Source of the DNA: Echinarachnius parma
Taxonomy: Eukaryota; Echinodermata; Echinoidea; Clypeasteroida; Echinarachniidae
Assembly (NCBI GenBank): GCA_037951105.1
Contig: JBAMJV010003769.1
Coordinates: 55,671-119,670 of the forward strand
DNA: 64,000 nucleotides
Direction of reading: 5' to 3'
Made by a program: the position numbers and the translations under genes. The notes under the pieces are model-generated. The model saw nothing but the letters and a program-made list of their open reading frames with translations, was not told the DNA's origin and did not search any database. This document shows positions 1 through 12,869 of the stretch, one piece after another. The stretch's first letter is position 1; each line of letters begins with the position of its first letter.

Positions 1-1740
1 TAAAACAAATCGAATGTTTAAACTCATTCAATAATTTGGTGGTGAAATTAATATTCGAATTAAACCTAACGACCCTTTTTAAGGAGTTCATTATTTTACA
101 TCTAAAATGTATAAGAAGACATATTATTTCAATGTGTATCTTTTTCAGAGGTAACTGGTTTAATAATCACTATGGCCCGGGTTCTCATCAGTGGCACAAC
201 TTTAGTCCAAACTTAACATTAAATAAAGGACAAAAATTACCGGTATATAGTTAAACCATTTCGCACCTGTGTTGAATTTGACTACGTGTGCTTGTCAATT
301 CACATTTCTCATTATTTCAATGGCTCTATTGACATTCCAGTAAAACGGGTTAACCAGTAACATGTACATACTATGTCTTTTTGATCCATGTTAAAAAGCT
401 TTCGCACAGGATAAAAAGTACAAACTATTACTGGAATACTGGTGACTGGTTAAACTGTTTTAGCTGACTGTCAAGAGCTCCTCTGTCTGGCTGCCAATAG
501 GTAGAGAGTGCTGCATTGATAATATCAAGTTCCAAGCGTAACTAGATTGTTACCACATGTGTGCAATCCTATTATTAAACCAATTACCAGTAATTTAGGA
601 CATTCATCTAAACCGAACACAAAAAGTAACAACCCCCCTAAACAAATGCTTACAATTTCATAACTCATAATTGTCTCAAGCTCAGACTTTACCACAATAT
701 TATTATATTTGTTATTAACATGGCGTGTGAAAATCAGAGATATCCATTTCTTTATGTCTGAATGAGCACAGAGTTAAGACAAAATGACCCAACTTAAAAA
801 GTCACGAGAACTTGCGCATGCCCGTATTTTGTTGTGAAACAGCCCATGAGACTAAATACATTAATTATGGTTTATGAAACATTGCTGATTGAAATTCCAT
901 CCATTTTGATTGTCTAATGGCACATGCGGTTAAATGCATTAATTGAAATTGTAAAACTGCAATTAGAAATTTATCAATACTCAATAAAATGCAGTAATAA
1001 TATTACTTTTGCGATTTTTTAGATATGACTTATTTCTCAACCGTGAAAAAATGGTCACTAATTATTTTCACATATTTTTTTCCTTACTACCATAGAAATG
1101 TGTGTTCGAAACAAAATCTTGAAGCGATTATTGGTTATGAAATTATGAGCCGTTGTTTAGGGGGTAGTTACTTTTTTGTGTTCGGTTCATATGCCAGATG
1201 TTTTTTTGTTAATATTTCGTTTGTTTTCATTACCTCGTGAAAAAAACAATGTTGACTATGCTCGCTTTTTCATTCTCATTTATATATTCCTCTCATAATT
1301 TCCCATCGTGTCCTGCTTGTTCAATACACATTTTGTCCATAATTGGGACAAAAGTATTGACAAATATACTTTGTAAATGGGCAATTCCACGAAAAAGTGG
1401 ACATGACCTCAAAAAAACAATTGGCTCTATTTCAAATCCTATTGATTTTTTCTGGATTATTTTTCCATACAACATGATCCTATGATTATATCTGTCAGTT
1501 CACATGATTTTTTGTATTCTCGGGTGTCTCCTTATAGGAGAAACGGAAAGCATACATGAAACTCCACACATGGGACTACCCCGGCAAATTTCAGGAAAAT
1601 CCTTATATTTTCCAAATTTTCTGGTGTTTTTATTATTTAAGGCACCAAATTTGATGACTGATAATCAAAGTACCTTTTCAGATTAAAATTTCAGTCTTTT
1701 GAGTGCTCTAAAGTATATTTTTTAATTAATCAAATCCTCC
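1..1740. other. A/T-rich non-coding sequence
   Basis: No exon-like frame with splice signals, no RNA gene and no clear repeat was recognised. Open frames here are short and of chance composition. Confidence 0.5.
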
Positions 1741-1749
1741 GGACAAACT

Positions 1750-2196
1750 GTAATGTCCGTGATGCTGAAAAATGTAATGTCCGTGAGGCTGAAAAATGTA
1801 ATGTCCGTGACGCGACGTTTTGTTGTCTAGATCACATATACCTGGCCCGTTTCGCAAAATCCAACTTGGATTCAATTCATCATTGCCTTGTCTATAATTG
1901 AATACCTAAATCATCTTTGGGAGGTCTCAGAACTCACAGATTTTTGCAAAGATGTATTATATATGGATGCAAAAAGTCATGTCCAAAAAATGTAATGTCC
2001 GTGACGGCGCACATTTTGCAGAATTACTCAGTAACGAATTGGATAAATGTTCTGAAACTTTTGTTTGCATACTTAACCAGGCTATTGCTTTGTAATCAAA
2101 ATGAAAGTTAGATATTAGGTAGAGGTATGAATTAGTACTGGCATTGGAAAGTCATGAAAATACTGTCTGTTTGTAATGTCCGTGACGCTGGAGTTG
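1750..2196 (+). repeat. 24-bp tandem motif plus scattered copies (TAATGTCCGTGA)
   Basis: A 24-bp unit containing TAATGTCCGTGA is repeated about 2.7 times at 1750-1812. Single copies occur again at about 1992-2005 and 2173-2187. The scattered copies suggest a decayed longer array or an element with sub-terminal repeats. Confidence 0.55.
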
Positions 2197-2199
2197 CCC

Positions 2200-3450
2200 A
2201 AATAGTTAAAATATTTCTAGTCATAATTTTCTCTAAAATGTACAAAACGAATGTACATGTTTTTATATTGCCAGTAACAAGACTTACCTAATTGAATCTT
2301 TACAATGCCTGGATGAATGTCATTTCTGGTCCTCAGATGTCCAGGTCTGTGTCACTTTCATTTCCCTCTCTGCATCCCCTCAACACGGACTTGTCGTGAT
2401 CCTGAGCAGTGATCCGCTTCAGATTAAAAACTGATGTATTATTCCAATGTTATATATTGAAAATCGATGCTCTCGCTCTTCAGGGACAACCAGTTTGAAA
2501 AATGTGAACTAGTACTATGGCTATAAAAAGTCTTGAATCATGACTTACTTTACATTTTAGCCTAGTATCCCATATCAATGTTCTGAATTGTGTTTGTTGA
2601 TTATTTTTTCTGATCAAATGACAAAGGATGTAGTTTTGAAATCGTGACAGGTAAACAGGTTCGAAATGTCATACTGCGCTCTTAGTTTGTAAATATTCCC
2701 GCGATCTGGCACTGTTGAGGTTCAAATGCTCTTTCCGCGTATTATTACAGGATGGCAATTATCACCCTTTACGGTGACAAGTCTACTAATATTTACTAGG
2801 TAACGGTGCATCAGCTGGGTGGTGCTGAGCTGAGGTACGGCTTGGAAGGACTCCTAGGCATATTCCTCTTGAGACGTGCAGAGCATCTACTACAGTTTAC
2901 ACAGTCTGTTTTCATTTGTTAAGGTCGTGTGCGAGGAGCGATGCCACGATACTGACAGATCCTTTAGTGGTGACAGGACGGGGCGCCAACCCGGCACTGC
3001 GAGGCGAAGTGCCGCGCTAACAACGTCCCAAATTAAATCGGAAACAAGCAATGAAACTGGTTCATCTCAAATAACGATCGATTGTTCTTACGACTGAATA
3101 CACAGCTCACTTTCTATGATCAGCTGACGGACGATGTTTCTAGCAACTGAAAATATAATTTGATATTTCCAAAATATTAATCCCACCAAGAACTTGCGAG
3201 TGTGGCACAATTATCACCAAAACCGTGGAACGAGCTAACGGCAAGGGCTACTATTAGCCACATGCAGCCGCCAGAGCCCGCCAAAAGTGCATCCATCCAT
3301 GACATTCACAATCAAGTCCAGTGCCCACGCAACGCGTCACAGCCTCCCGGATGTAGGGGAATCCCCTGTCATGACTCATCTGCCTTATTACGCGTGTGAC
3401 CTACACGATGATAAACACTAATCTCCTGATTTTAATAATCACATGTTAAT
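2200..3450. other. Intergenic; short G+C-richer patch at 2800-3420
   Basis: The patch has higher G+C and more CpG than its surroundings, with a small hairpin-like GGCACTGCGAGGCGAAGTGCC near 2992. No supported exon or RNA gene was found. Confidence 0.35.
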
Positions 3451-3459
3451 GCCTACATC

Positions 3460-3610
3460 ACTATCATTATCATCATCATCATCATCATCACGGTCACTAA
3501 CACAGGCGTCATTATAAGTGTGTAAACACTCGGCATAATCACCAACATCATTCTACTTCCTATCATCATTTTCAGTTTCAACATAATCATCATCATCGTC
3601 ATCACCGCTG
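3460..3610. repeat. (ATC)n microsatellite
   Basis: Runs of ATC/CAT triplets at about 3460-3492 and weaker ones up to 3610. Acidic open frames on the minus strand here are only triplet-repeat translation. Confidence 0.8.
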
Positions 3611-3989
3611 TAACCATCACTGATCTCATCACCTAACTGCTGTATAATCATATTCAAAAGCACTATCATCACCTGAAAATGGTCAACCTCACAATAATCA
3701 GTTACCATAGATAACTTAGAATAATTACGCAGTCGCATGGAAGGTTTGTACGTATATCAATCATGATTCCGGCAAAACCTGAACTTGCACAGTCATTACC
3801 AATGATATTGATGAAATTGTTTCCACAAAATGCCATGTTAATAAGTTCACCCATACATTTTATGTGGCATATTTCCTTCACTAATATGCAATATCGTAAA
3901 ATGGAACATTGCCAGTTGGGTGTGATAAGTAAAAGAAAATAGTATTATATTATTTTCTTATAAACTATAATAGTTTACTTGCCAATAAC

Positions 3990-4507
3990 TTAAAGGGGTA
4001 GTTTAATTTTGGTAGAGAGGGCGCTGCACATCACAATTTTTTGGTGAGGTAATGAAAAACTGAGTGTCGAATTTGCTAAAACATGCAATTTTAATGGCAG
4101 CATAAACTTTATTTGGTCAAAATCGGCCCAGAAACGGCTGAAATATCAATAAATATGTCTGAACCTAGATGAATTTTTCAAACAAATAGAAAATGCTTGC
4201 ACTTTTTCAAAAATGTTTAAAAGCATTTTTTAAATAGTTGTTGATGATCTCTCTATTTAATTATTATTTCAATAAAACATCGCATGCATAATTGTATGAA
4301 AAATGGTTGAAACCAATGCCTTTTTAGAGAGCGCCCTCTTGAGTTTTAATGGCTCTTTTTTTTAATGATAACGGGCTTTTTACTTAGTCGTTTGTAATTG
4401 TGTATACCTTTCGAGCATGGTGGATTTAAACCTATTAGTTTTATAATGATACTGTCCATGCTTGGTTAGTAAAGTTGAGCCTTACCAAAACTGTAATACC
4501 CCTTTAA
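3990..4507 (+). mobile_element. TTAA-flanked MITE, family 1 (copy a)
   Basis: Bounded by TTAA at 3990-3993 and 4504-4507, with inverted ends starting AGGGGTAGTTTAATTTTGG and ending ...ACCCCT. Internal motifs (AAATCGGCCCAGAAACGGCTG, GAGCGCCCTCTTGAG) recur in copies near 6204, 16248, 22555, 24185 and 61885. TTAA duplications with short inverted ends are characteristic of piggyBac-type non-autonomous elements. Confidence 0.75.
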
Positions 4508-4759
4508 TAACAACAGAGCCCATAAGATCGCAAGTAACATGTATCGTATATAGCATGTCTATAGAAGAAGTTACATGTCTAAAAAGAAATTTCCTAAACA
4601 CACAGGTCAAACGGTTACGGTTTAAAACAAAAGTCGCAAACAAGGTCAAAAAGAAGACATACGAAGAAGAAAACAGTATTGTCATGCCATTAGTGTGTAG
4701 TGTGTAGGGGGGAATTTCCAAGTGCTTATGACCTTTGCCGACTGTTATAGACATCGGAC

Positions 4760-5720
4760 ATGAATACCCTTCCCAGGCGTCTACTCAAACATCTCAACAT
4801 TATCCTAATCATCCTCATGGTCGTTTACATCGTCATCATAATCAACTACACAATCGCCAACATCATCATCATCATCTTCATGTCGACCGTTTGTAGGTTT
4901 CATGTTTGTACAAAGGCCTCAGAAAACGGGACAAGGATATTCTTCCACTCTACTCAAACATCTAAACATCATCGTTTTCATCATCATCATAACCAACAAC
5001 ACACTCGTCATCATCTCCATCATCACAACCAACAACACGCTCGTCATCACCTTCATCATCATCATCATCATCATCATCATAATCAACTACACAATCGCCA
5101 ACATCATCATCATCATGATCATCATCTTCATGTCGACCGTTATGTAATAGGCCTCATAAAACGGGACAAGGATATCCTTCCCCTCTATTCAAACATCTAA
5201 ATATCGCCATATTCATCATCATGATCATCATATCGCAACACACTTGTCATCATCTACATCACCATCGTCATCATATCAAACAACACACTCGTCATCATCT
5301 ACATCATCATAACCAAAACCTCATTCGTCATCCGTCAACATCATCATAATCAACAACACAATCGCTAAAATCATCATCATCTATGTCGACCGTTATGTAA
5401 TAGGCCTCAGAAAACGGGACAAAGATATCCTTCCCCTCTATTCAAACATGTCAAATATCTTAAGATCGTCGTTTCCATCATCATTCTCAACAACACAATC
5501 GTCATCATAAACATCATCATCTTCATCATAATTAATGTTATTTTGTAAGAATTCCAGTTATTGAGATTTTTGGAATGCGAATACTCGAATAAGTTATTAC
5601 TTATTATGCGCTAAAGAATTTTGTACTATTATTATTATTATCATATTATAACCACAACAAACTCGTCATCATCTACATCATCATCATGCCATTCGTTCAT
5701 TGTTATCTGATATCCACATC
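4760..5720. repeat. CAT-rich variable tandem repeat, about 235-254 bp unit
   Basis: Three spaced copies of a non-microsatellite segment (AAAACGGGACAAGGATAT...) occur at about 4924, 5158 and 5413, separated by CAT/ATC tracts. This gives a higher-order unit of roughly 240 bp. His-rich and Ile-rich open frames across it are repeat translation. Confidence 0.7.
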
Positions 5721-5862
5721 CATCAGCATGATTCACCGTCCTCTCTTTATACCGCCTTCGTGCTCTTCTTCCCATTCTTATTGCGATTAATAAACAATAC
5801 TTTTTGCCTTATGACTTGAACTTTATTTACAAATTGTAAAATTGCCGCTGTTGTGTGGTGTA

Positions 5863-5865
5863 AGT

Positions 5866-5896
<31 letters not shown>

Positions 5897-5900
5897 GGGC
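5863..5900. repeat. (TG)n-(G)n tract
   Basis: About seven TG units run directly into about 20 G. Confidence 0.85.
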
Positions 5901-6200
5901 GTCGCTGATTTAGACCACTGATTTAGTTTTGTAAGCAGGGAGTTGGGGTCGTCAAAGGTAAAATGGACCGATCGCTGCCCGAGACCGAGAACGAAAAAAA
6001 GTGGACCCCATTGCTACGGGACTCCCAAATACACGAATATACTGTATACACCTAGGCATTTGTGACCTAGGCATACGGTATCACATGTTCTATATGTTTT
6101 CGGCCAATTTCGTAAGCTTCTCATTGGTTTCAATAAGCGTGTCATTCAATTTCGCAATTATGGTTTAAATTGCATTATGTTCATACGATTTAGCTCTTCG

Positions 6201-6610
6201 GTCAAAGGGATAGTTGAGTTTTGGCAAAGAGGGGCACAAGAATATTTTTTGTGAGATAATGACAAAACTGACTGTCAAATTTGAAAGAATATTTAATTTT
6301 TAATGACAAAATAAACTTGATTTGATCAAAATCGGTTCAGAAATGGCTGAAATATCATAAACATATTAGTATTCAAAAGATTCTCCACCAGAGATATTTT
6401 GTCTTTTTAGGACAACATTTTAGAAATGCTCATAGAGTTCTTCGAAACAAATTTAAATAGGCTTTTAAAAAAGTTTTGGATGATATCTATATTAACTCAC
6501 TATTTTCACAAAACATCAAAGGCACAATTTGTTTGAAAATGGCTAAAACCAATGAGTTCTTTTTAAAAGAGCGCCCTCTTCAGTTGTAACGGTGTCTTCA
6601 ATCGAAAGGG
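6201..6610 (+). mobile_element. MITE family 1 (copy b), 3' truncated
   Basis: Begins AAGGGATAGTTGAGTTTTGG and keeps the family core (AAATCGGTTCAGAAATGGCTG, GAGCGCCCTCTTCAG). The right end is replaced by a fragment of the GTTCG satellite family at about 6600. Confidence 0.6.
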
Positions 6611-6614
6611 TCAA

Positions 6615-6710
6615 TACGAACCCCGTATACATTTCGGATTAACGAAACCTCAGGTATACAAAATGTGTGTGTTCGGAATAACGAACCGCACCCTCACTTA
6701 CATACATGTT
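6615..6710 (-). repeat. GTTCGTTATTCCG-family terminal fragment
   Basis: Contains GGATTAACGAAACCTCAGG and ends GTTCGGAATAACGAACCGCACC. This is the same right terminus seen at 15,850 and 55,728. Confidence 0.6.
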
Positions 6711-7314
6711 CTTCCAGTCATAACGTAGGTATCATTAAACGAAGCTCCCTACCTAAATGGTTGGATGGTCAAGGGAATTGAAATCGAGATTTGTGTGTGC
6801 ATAATATAGACCATTTCGCGTCTTGTCCTATACGGTCAACAGTTTAGTTTGAAGCAAAGAAACTAACCTAACTTTGTTTTGTAATAAATAATCATGTCCG
6901 TTATTATAACAAACAATTTGTATTTGCATACAATGATCGCCTTGAGTATCTCATTCCCGTTTAAATTGTTTGCATTCATAATTGAATGTGAGTTCTGTTA
7001 TAATGGTTTAATAGTTTAATAGATATGACTAGTTTCATAACCACATGTCACGATTTATATATGTGAAATGTATATATTGTATGTGTTTTTTGTATAGACT
7101 ATGTGACAATGCAGTACATTTTAGATAAGTGTGTTGGTACAGCTCAGTCATTATTTTCATACTGATATCATGAAATAGTTGTGACAAAGTTGATGACGCT
7201 ACAAAAGAACACATTCCTAGTTTCGGGAACTTTTGAGGTGTACTGGGATTTGTGGTTTCAAATAAGCACGATATGTGTATTAATATGATGAAAACAAAAT
7301 GGTTCTAGGACTAA

Positions 7315-7525
7315 GTATCCCCTGGACAACCACCCACGGACGATTACCCTCCGGACACTACTACCCTAGGACAATTACCCCCCGGACAACTACCACCCGG
7401 ACAATTACCCCCCTAGGACAATTACCCCACAAGACAATTACCCCCTAAGACAACTACCCCCAAGACAATTACCCCCAAGACAATCGTCTGGGGGTGGTTG
7501 TCCAGGGGGTAGTAGTCCGGACACG
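7315..7525. repeat. Minisatellite with GGACAATTACCCCC unit
   Basis: About ten imperfect units of 16-18 bp (GGACAATTACCCCCTA and AAGACAATTACCCCC). At about 7485 the array turns into its reverse complement (GGGGGTGGTTGTCC), giving a small fold-back end. Confidence 0.75.
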
Positions 7526-7549
7526 GAAAAAACGAATGACTTTTAGTTC

Positions 7550-8730
7550 TATACAGGGCGTATCAAAAAAAGCGTTACACTTTTGAAATATCTGTCAAAA
7601 TTACATTTCAAAATATTTTGAAGATTTTTTCATGTCGATAGATGCCCAATGGTCTCATCTATCAAGTGCCACTAACAAAGCAAATTTTCATTCACGCTTG
7701 GGCGAACACTGACTGTTTTTGTCCAGATTGTGAAAAATGACTTGCGCCAAATTGATAGAAGAGGGAAAATTAAACCAGCAGTCCGAATAAGTACTCCCAT
7801 TCAAATAAATTGATCTTTGCCAGATAATTCCTAGACTAGTATAACCAGTGGGTACCAGTGGCGTACCCATGATTTTTCAAGGGGGGAGAGGGGGTTCAGA
7901 AAAAAATTCTGTCAGCGGGAGGGGGGGGGGGGGGGTGGAGTTGTAGAAAATGTTCAAAGCCGAGACGAAGTACCTGCACAATTTTCAAGACGAAAACCAG
8001 GTCCGGTGCACAATTTTCAAGGCCGATACCAAGACCCAGTGGTTAAGAATCAGATAAACGGGAGAGGGGGGTGGGTAGTCGTAGACAATTTTCGCGGCCG
8101 AGACTGCGAATTTTCAAGACCGTGGCCAGGTCCGGTCCACAATTTTCGATACCAAGACCAAGACCATGCAAGACCCAGTGGTTGAGAATCCGGTAAGCAG
8201 GGGGGGGGGGGGGGGGGGGGGGTGGTGGTCGTGGACATTTTCGAGGCCGGGACCACAGTTTTTCACACTTTTCGAGGTCGAGACAGACCATCAAAAATGA
8301 CGGTCGAAACCATTGACATTTGGTCTCGAGAACAGTTAAAATTTGAAATGGGGGGGGGGGGGGGGTGTTAAACCCCAAAAATTGTTTGGTTTAAGGGGGG
8401 GGGGGGTGACCCCTCCCCCCTGGGTACGCCTATGATCATAACATAATCCTAAATGTATGCAAAGGACCAATTTGTATTAATGGTAGTACTTATACGGACT
8501 GGTGGTTTAATTTTCCCTCTTCTTTCAATTTGGCGCAAGTCATTTTTCACACTCTGGACAAAAATAGTCAGTGTTCGCCTAAGCGTGAACGAAAATTTGT
8601 TTTGTTAGTGGCACCTGATAGATGAGACGATTGGGCATATATCGACGTGAAAAAATCTTCAGAATATTTTGAAATGTAATTTAAACAGATTTTTCAAAAG
8701 TGTAACGCTTTTTTTGATACGCCCTGTATA
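7550..8730. mobile_element. Mariner-like foldback element with TA duplication
   Basis: Termini TATACAGGGCGTATCAAAAA and the exact inverse ending ACGCCCTGTATA lie 1.18 kb apart, with TA on both sides. The inverted arms are about 270-300 bp (7552-7855 and 8440-8728) and diverge by scattered substitutions. Such long-armed elements with TA duplications are usually non-autonomous Tc1/mariner relatives. The centre is occupied by a G-run element. Confidence 0.75.
7856..8438. mobile_element. G-run element nested in the foldback
   Basis: Ends match as inverse copies (GTGGCGTACCCATGA / TGGGTACGCCTATGA). Inside are several copies of a segment with ACAATTTTC, AGGCCGA and GACCAGGTCC separated by runs of 14-30 G. 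The same family occurs at 18,850-19,437. Proline-rich minus-strand frames are translated C-runs, not genes. Confidence 0.6.
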
Positions 8731-8734
8731 TGTG

Positions 8735-10400
8735 TGACTACATTTAAATTACAATATATCGAATATGTTATACACATTAGTTCTTTATTGGTTTGCACTA
8801 TGTCAATAAAGTCTATTTCGATCAGACTTTCATATCAACATATACACATTATACCAAACATTCTGAAATAAAGGTATAGAAATATTAGAAGAGTGTTTGA
8901 TTTTTCGGAAAAATTGTATTAAAATGTGTATTAACTATCTACATGTATATATTGCAGATGAGATTTATGTTGGTTTACACCAGTCAACGTTGTGTATTAT
9001 GATCAGTTTTCCTATCAACAATGAATATATTGAGAAATGAGGAATACAAAGTGTTGACAGAGTGCGTGTTAATTGTGATCCGATACGTTCAATACGTGAT
9101 GTGTGAACATTTCACGCCACTGACGCTAGCCCATTAAGGACTGGTCCCGAAACAAATCGGGCTAGGGTTAAGGGAGAATACATTTTAGAGCAAAATCAAT
9201 CAGTCCTGAACGGGTATCATACATGTAATATGACCAAGTAATGAGCGTAAATGCAAAGTGCTAATCACTAAGTCATTTTTTAAAATCGGAAACTTCAATA
9301 AAATTGTTACATGCGTTTATTGGTTATACGAAGAATACGAGGAGGTATGTGAGACCTGCTAGAGTTATAATTAACCAACCAAAGCTGTGTCGATTTAGAC
9401 AATGTTACTAGATACCATAAGCATTTAGTAGGAACATTGCACGTTTCATTTGATTCCATTTGTCATATAAGAACACACAATTATCAATCAAGCATTCAAG
9501 TAAGGGAACAATAACATCACACATCTAGTAAATAATAAGGCAAATTACAAGATACAAGTTTATTACATAGGTATGATAATGTGGAAAACGTCAAGAAAGA
9601 ACATTCAAGTATTTTTTTTGCTGGTCCCACATGTGGTATTATAAACTCAGAAAACTGCACCCAATTAAAATGCCTAAAGTAATATGACGTGCAAATAATG
9701 ATGATATCATATTTACATACAGTGTAAGTGTAAGTGTTTGCATCTCCGTTTAAATGTACTCAAGGTTAGGCTTCATTTACGTACCATATAATAAGTCACA
9801 AATATTTCTTGAAAAAAAATAAATTGAGACGTGATATGCGAAAGTTCAATGGTTGCTTATAGTATCATTTTTGTATTACAGTTAAAACAGTATTTATATG
9901 CCAGATTAGCGGGAATTAAACCTTCATGATCTTAAACATCAATACAAAAATATTACAGATTAAATACAAAATATTTTAACAAACACGTACAAATACAGAA
10001 ATCATTTGCTTTCTTTTTGCAATGTGATAGACCAATAGTATAATCATGAGAAACACAACACATTACAAATGAATAATAAAATCTTACATTAACGATGGTT
10101 AGCAATATTAAAAATAAGAATTATGTTACAGAGGTCAATACAACTTACTTGATTATCTACATTTGTGTTTAAATCAATTGTGACACTTAATAATTTCAAT
10201 GAATTTCAACACTGTAGAACATAGACTTTATGATAAGGTGATAAATCAAATTTTGAATTAACTTGTCTGGTAAAATATCAAACATATGCAAATATATTAA
10301 CAACAGTTTTAAGAAAACCAAAGCAAATGCATCATGATACTCAATTTGAAAGGGATAAAACTAATTCGAAAAAGACATATAAATGAATTATTAAATAAGA
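8735..10400. other. A/T-rich intergenic sequence
   Basis: No supported exon, RNA gene or repeat structure seen. The 3' part (after about 10,000) may be the degraded 5' portion of the retrotransposon that follows. Confidence 0.4.
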
Positions 10401-12355
10401 AAATTACACAAAATGCTACTAAAATTAAAACACTTAAGAGAAGAAACTAATGGTACGAGCATGAATGTAACTAGTTCATTAGAAATAGCTAATACTTTTA
10501 ATGATTTCTTTGCTAATATTGGTGTTAATCTTGCAAGTAAAACTGTCGATACGAATACAAAATACAATGACTATTTAGGTCATCGTAATTAAAGGTTTTC
10601 TTTTTCCATCCAGTCACAAGTCTAGAAGTAAAGGATGTGATTAATACTCTTGACCCTAAAAAGGCATGTGGATATGATGATTTGTCAGTACGTTGGTAAA
10701 AAATGCAAAGGATTTTGTTGGTGAACCACTTGCACATAATGTTAAACTTGTCTTTAACAACAGGTATATTTCCAAACAAACTTAAAGTGGCAAGAGTAGT
10801 ACCGATATTTAAAAAGGAAGATTACCAGGTAATTATAGACCCATCTCTATTTTACCAATAAGTAGTAATGTATATGAAAAAAAATAGCTAATGGTCGCTT
10901 ATTGAAATTTTGGAAGGCAATTATTTATGTTATGAACATCAGTATGGGTTTAGACATGGTTATAGTACTAAACTCTCACTGATAAATATGATTAATCAAA
11001 TTACAAAATATACTGATGAAGGGCGTATGACAAAGCATTTGACACTATTGACCATTCTAAAAACTAGAGCATTACGAAATTCGAGGTGTGCCACTTGATT
11101 GGTTAAACGATTATTTGACTAATAGACAACAGTTTGTTAATTACGATGGTGCACAGTCTGTTAATGAATCGTTGTCATGCGTTGTTCCTCAGGGGGTTTG
11201 TTCTGGGACCAACTCTATTTCTTTTATATACATGTATTAATGATTTGCCTAACTCGTAAAAATATTTTAATTTGAGATTATTTGCAGATGACTCTAATTT
11301 ATTCCATACGTTTAATCCAGATGAAAGACTCGTTGATTTGACAGAAGTGTGCATGAACATGAAGGAAATTATTTAATGGTGCAATGCCAATAAATTGCAA
11401 ATCAATGTGAATAAAACTAAATATATTCTATTTCAAAATAAACGAAACATTTCTTGGTATCGGGTCAGCTGTTAATTAATGAAAACATTCTAGAATCTGT
11501 GGATTCAACATCGTTTCTTGGCATCATTATTGATACCAATTTAACTTGGAAAATATGTAAAATAAACAAAAAAAACATGTAAATAATGTGTGCAATATAG
11601 TCAGTAAAAAAATAGGAATTTTATATAGAATAAGACATTTTGTTTCGAGAAAAAATTTGGTTCTGCTTTATAATGCTTTCATTCTTCCACATATAACGTA
11701 TTGTCTAGAGGTTTGGGGTTCAGCAAATGAAACAAATTTGAATTCTATGTTGATGCTTCAGAAACGAATCGCACGGGTCTTAGCGTTTAAAGATTATAGA
11801 CATCCATCAGGTTTAAGAAAAAATGATAAGCAGAAAAGCTTTTGCCAAGCACTAAAACAATATATTTGTAGCGAGTATAATTAAGAAAATATACATTTAT
11901 TTATTCATCTATCTGTTATTATTATAAATATTGTATATGTACATAAGTATGTATATTTATTAACTTGTTTTCTTAAATCGAAAAATAGCTAGGCTGTATA
12001 CGACTCTAATTTTACCACATTGGCGATGTTTTAGTAGACAAGCAGTTTTCAGCAGTATTTTCCATATATATTTATTAAGAATCTTGTTAATGTATACAAA
12101 TTAAATGTATGTATATAGTGTAAATAAGTTACTAGTAGTTTAGCTGAAATGTATTTTGTTTAATTCACTATTTTGGGACTAACCTCGATTAGCACTGTGC
12201 TATTTTGTTAGTCCCTTTGGTCAATTTGTTTTACTGTATTGTTAATTCAAGATATTTCATTAATTTGTATCAATATGTATTATGACTATTGTACATTGTA
12301 CATTTTGAACTGATTATTATTGACAATAAATCCATATAATTTAATTTAATTTCAT
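10400..12355 (+). pseudogene. Decayed CR1-like non-LTR retrotransposon (reverse transcriptase region)
   Basis: Pieces of a reverse transcriptase can be followed in changing frames. They include a pre-RT segment with FNDFFANIGVNLA at about 10,495, NYRPISILP at about 10,833, HQYGFRHGYST at about 10,937, VVPQG at about 11,184, then the thumb and C-terminal part 11,588-11,884 (ILYRIRHFVSRKNLVLLYNAF, CLEVWGSAN). Stops and frameshifts are frequent, and the catalytic Y-x-D-D block is damaged. The 3' end is A/T-rich (repeated AATTT near 12,340), as in CR1/L2-type tails. Confidence 0.75.
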
Positions 12356-12518
12356 TTCAATATAACTTGTATTATTGTATATCTTAATAGCATCATATAG
12401 GCGCAGTAGGAGAGGGCCTAGGGGATGTAGCCCCCCTGGAGATTTATGTTATATTCGGGCAAAACCATGTAATTTTCGGGCAAATGTAATAAACTGCAGA
12501 AGCCACGACATCATTAAA

Positions 12519-12860
12519 TCCATTTTTAGAATTTTCAAATGTTAACTTCATTTTTCGAAAGAGAATACAAAATCACGTCCCAATACCGAAAAGGAATTGA
12601 ATATGTTACTTATTGGCTGAGATATGCCCATCCGAATGGATTTTACTTCAATGGACAATCAGTGTTATAGTGCACTGGTTCATAATTTTATGAACCAGAG
12701 CACTATAGCACTGAGTTCATATTCCCAAACAAATTCATTCTGATGGGCATATCTCAGCCAATACTTAACGTATTAAATTGATGTTCGGTATTTGGACATA
12801 ATTTGTTATGTTCTTTCGGAAAAATGAAGATCAAATTTGAAAATTCTAAAAATAAATTTT
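12519..12860. repeat. Foldback palindrome with central hairpin
   Basis: The outer arms (TTTAGAATTTTCAAA ... TTTGAAAATTCTAAA) and inner arms (TTGGCTGAGATATGCCCAT and its inverse) are arranged symmetrically around a near-perfect hairpin at 12661-12712 built on TAGTGCACTGGTTCATAA. It is probably a non-autonomous foldback element. Confidence 0.7.
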
Positions 12861-12869
12861 TGACCTCAC

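Noticed and set aside
4760..5200. 146-residue His-rich frame resembling a metal-binding protein
   Set aside because: It is the translation of CAT microsatellite tracts inside a tandem repeat; the overlapping frame is equally open as poly-Ile.
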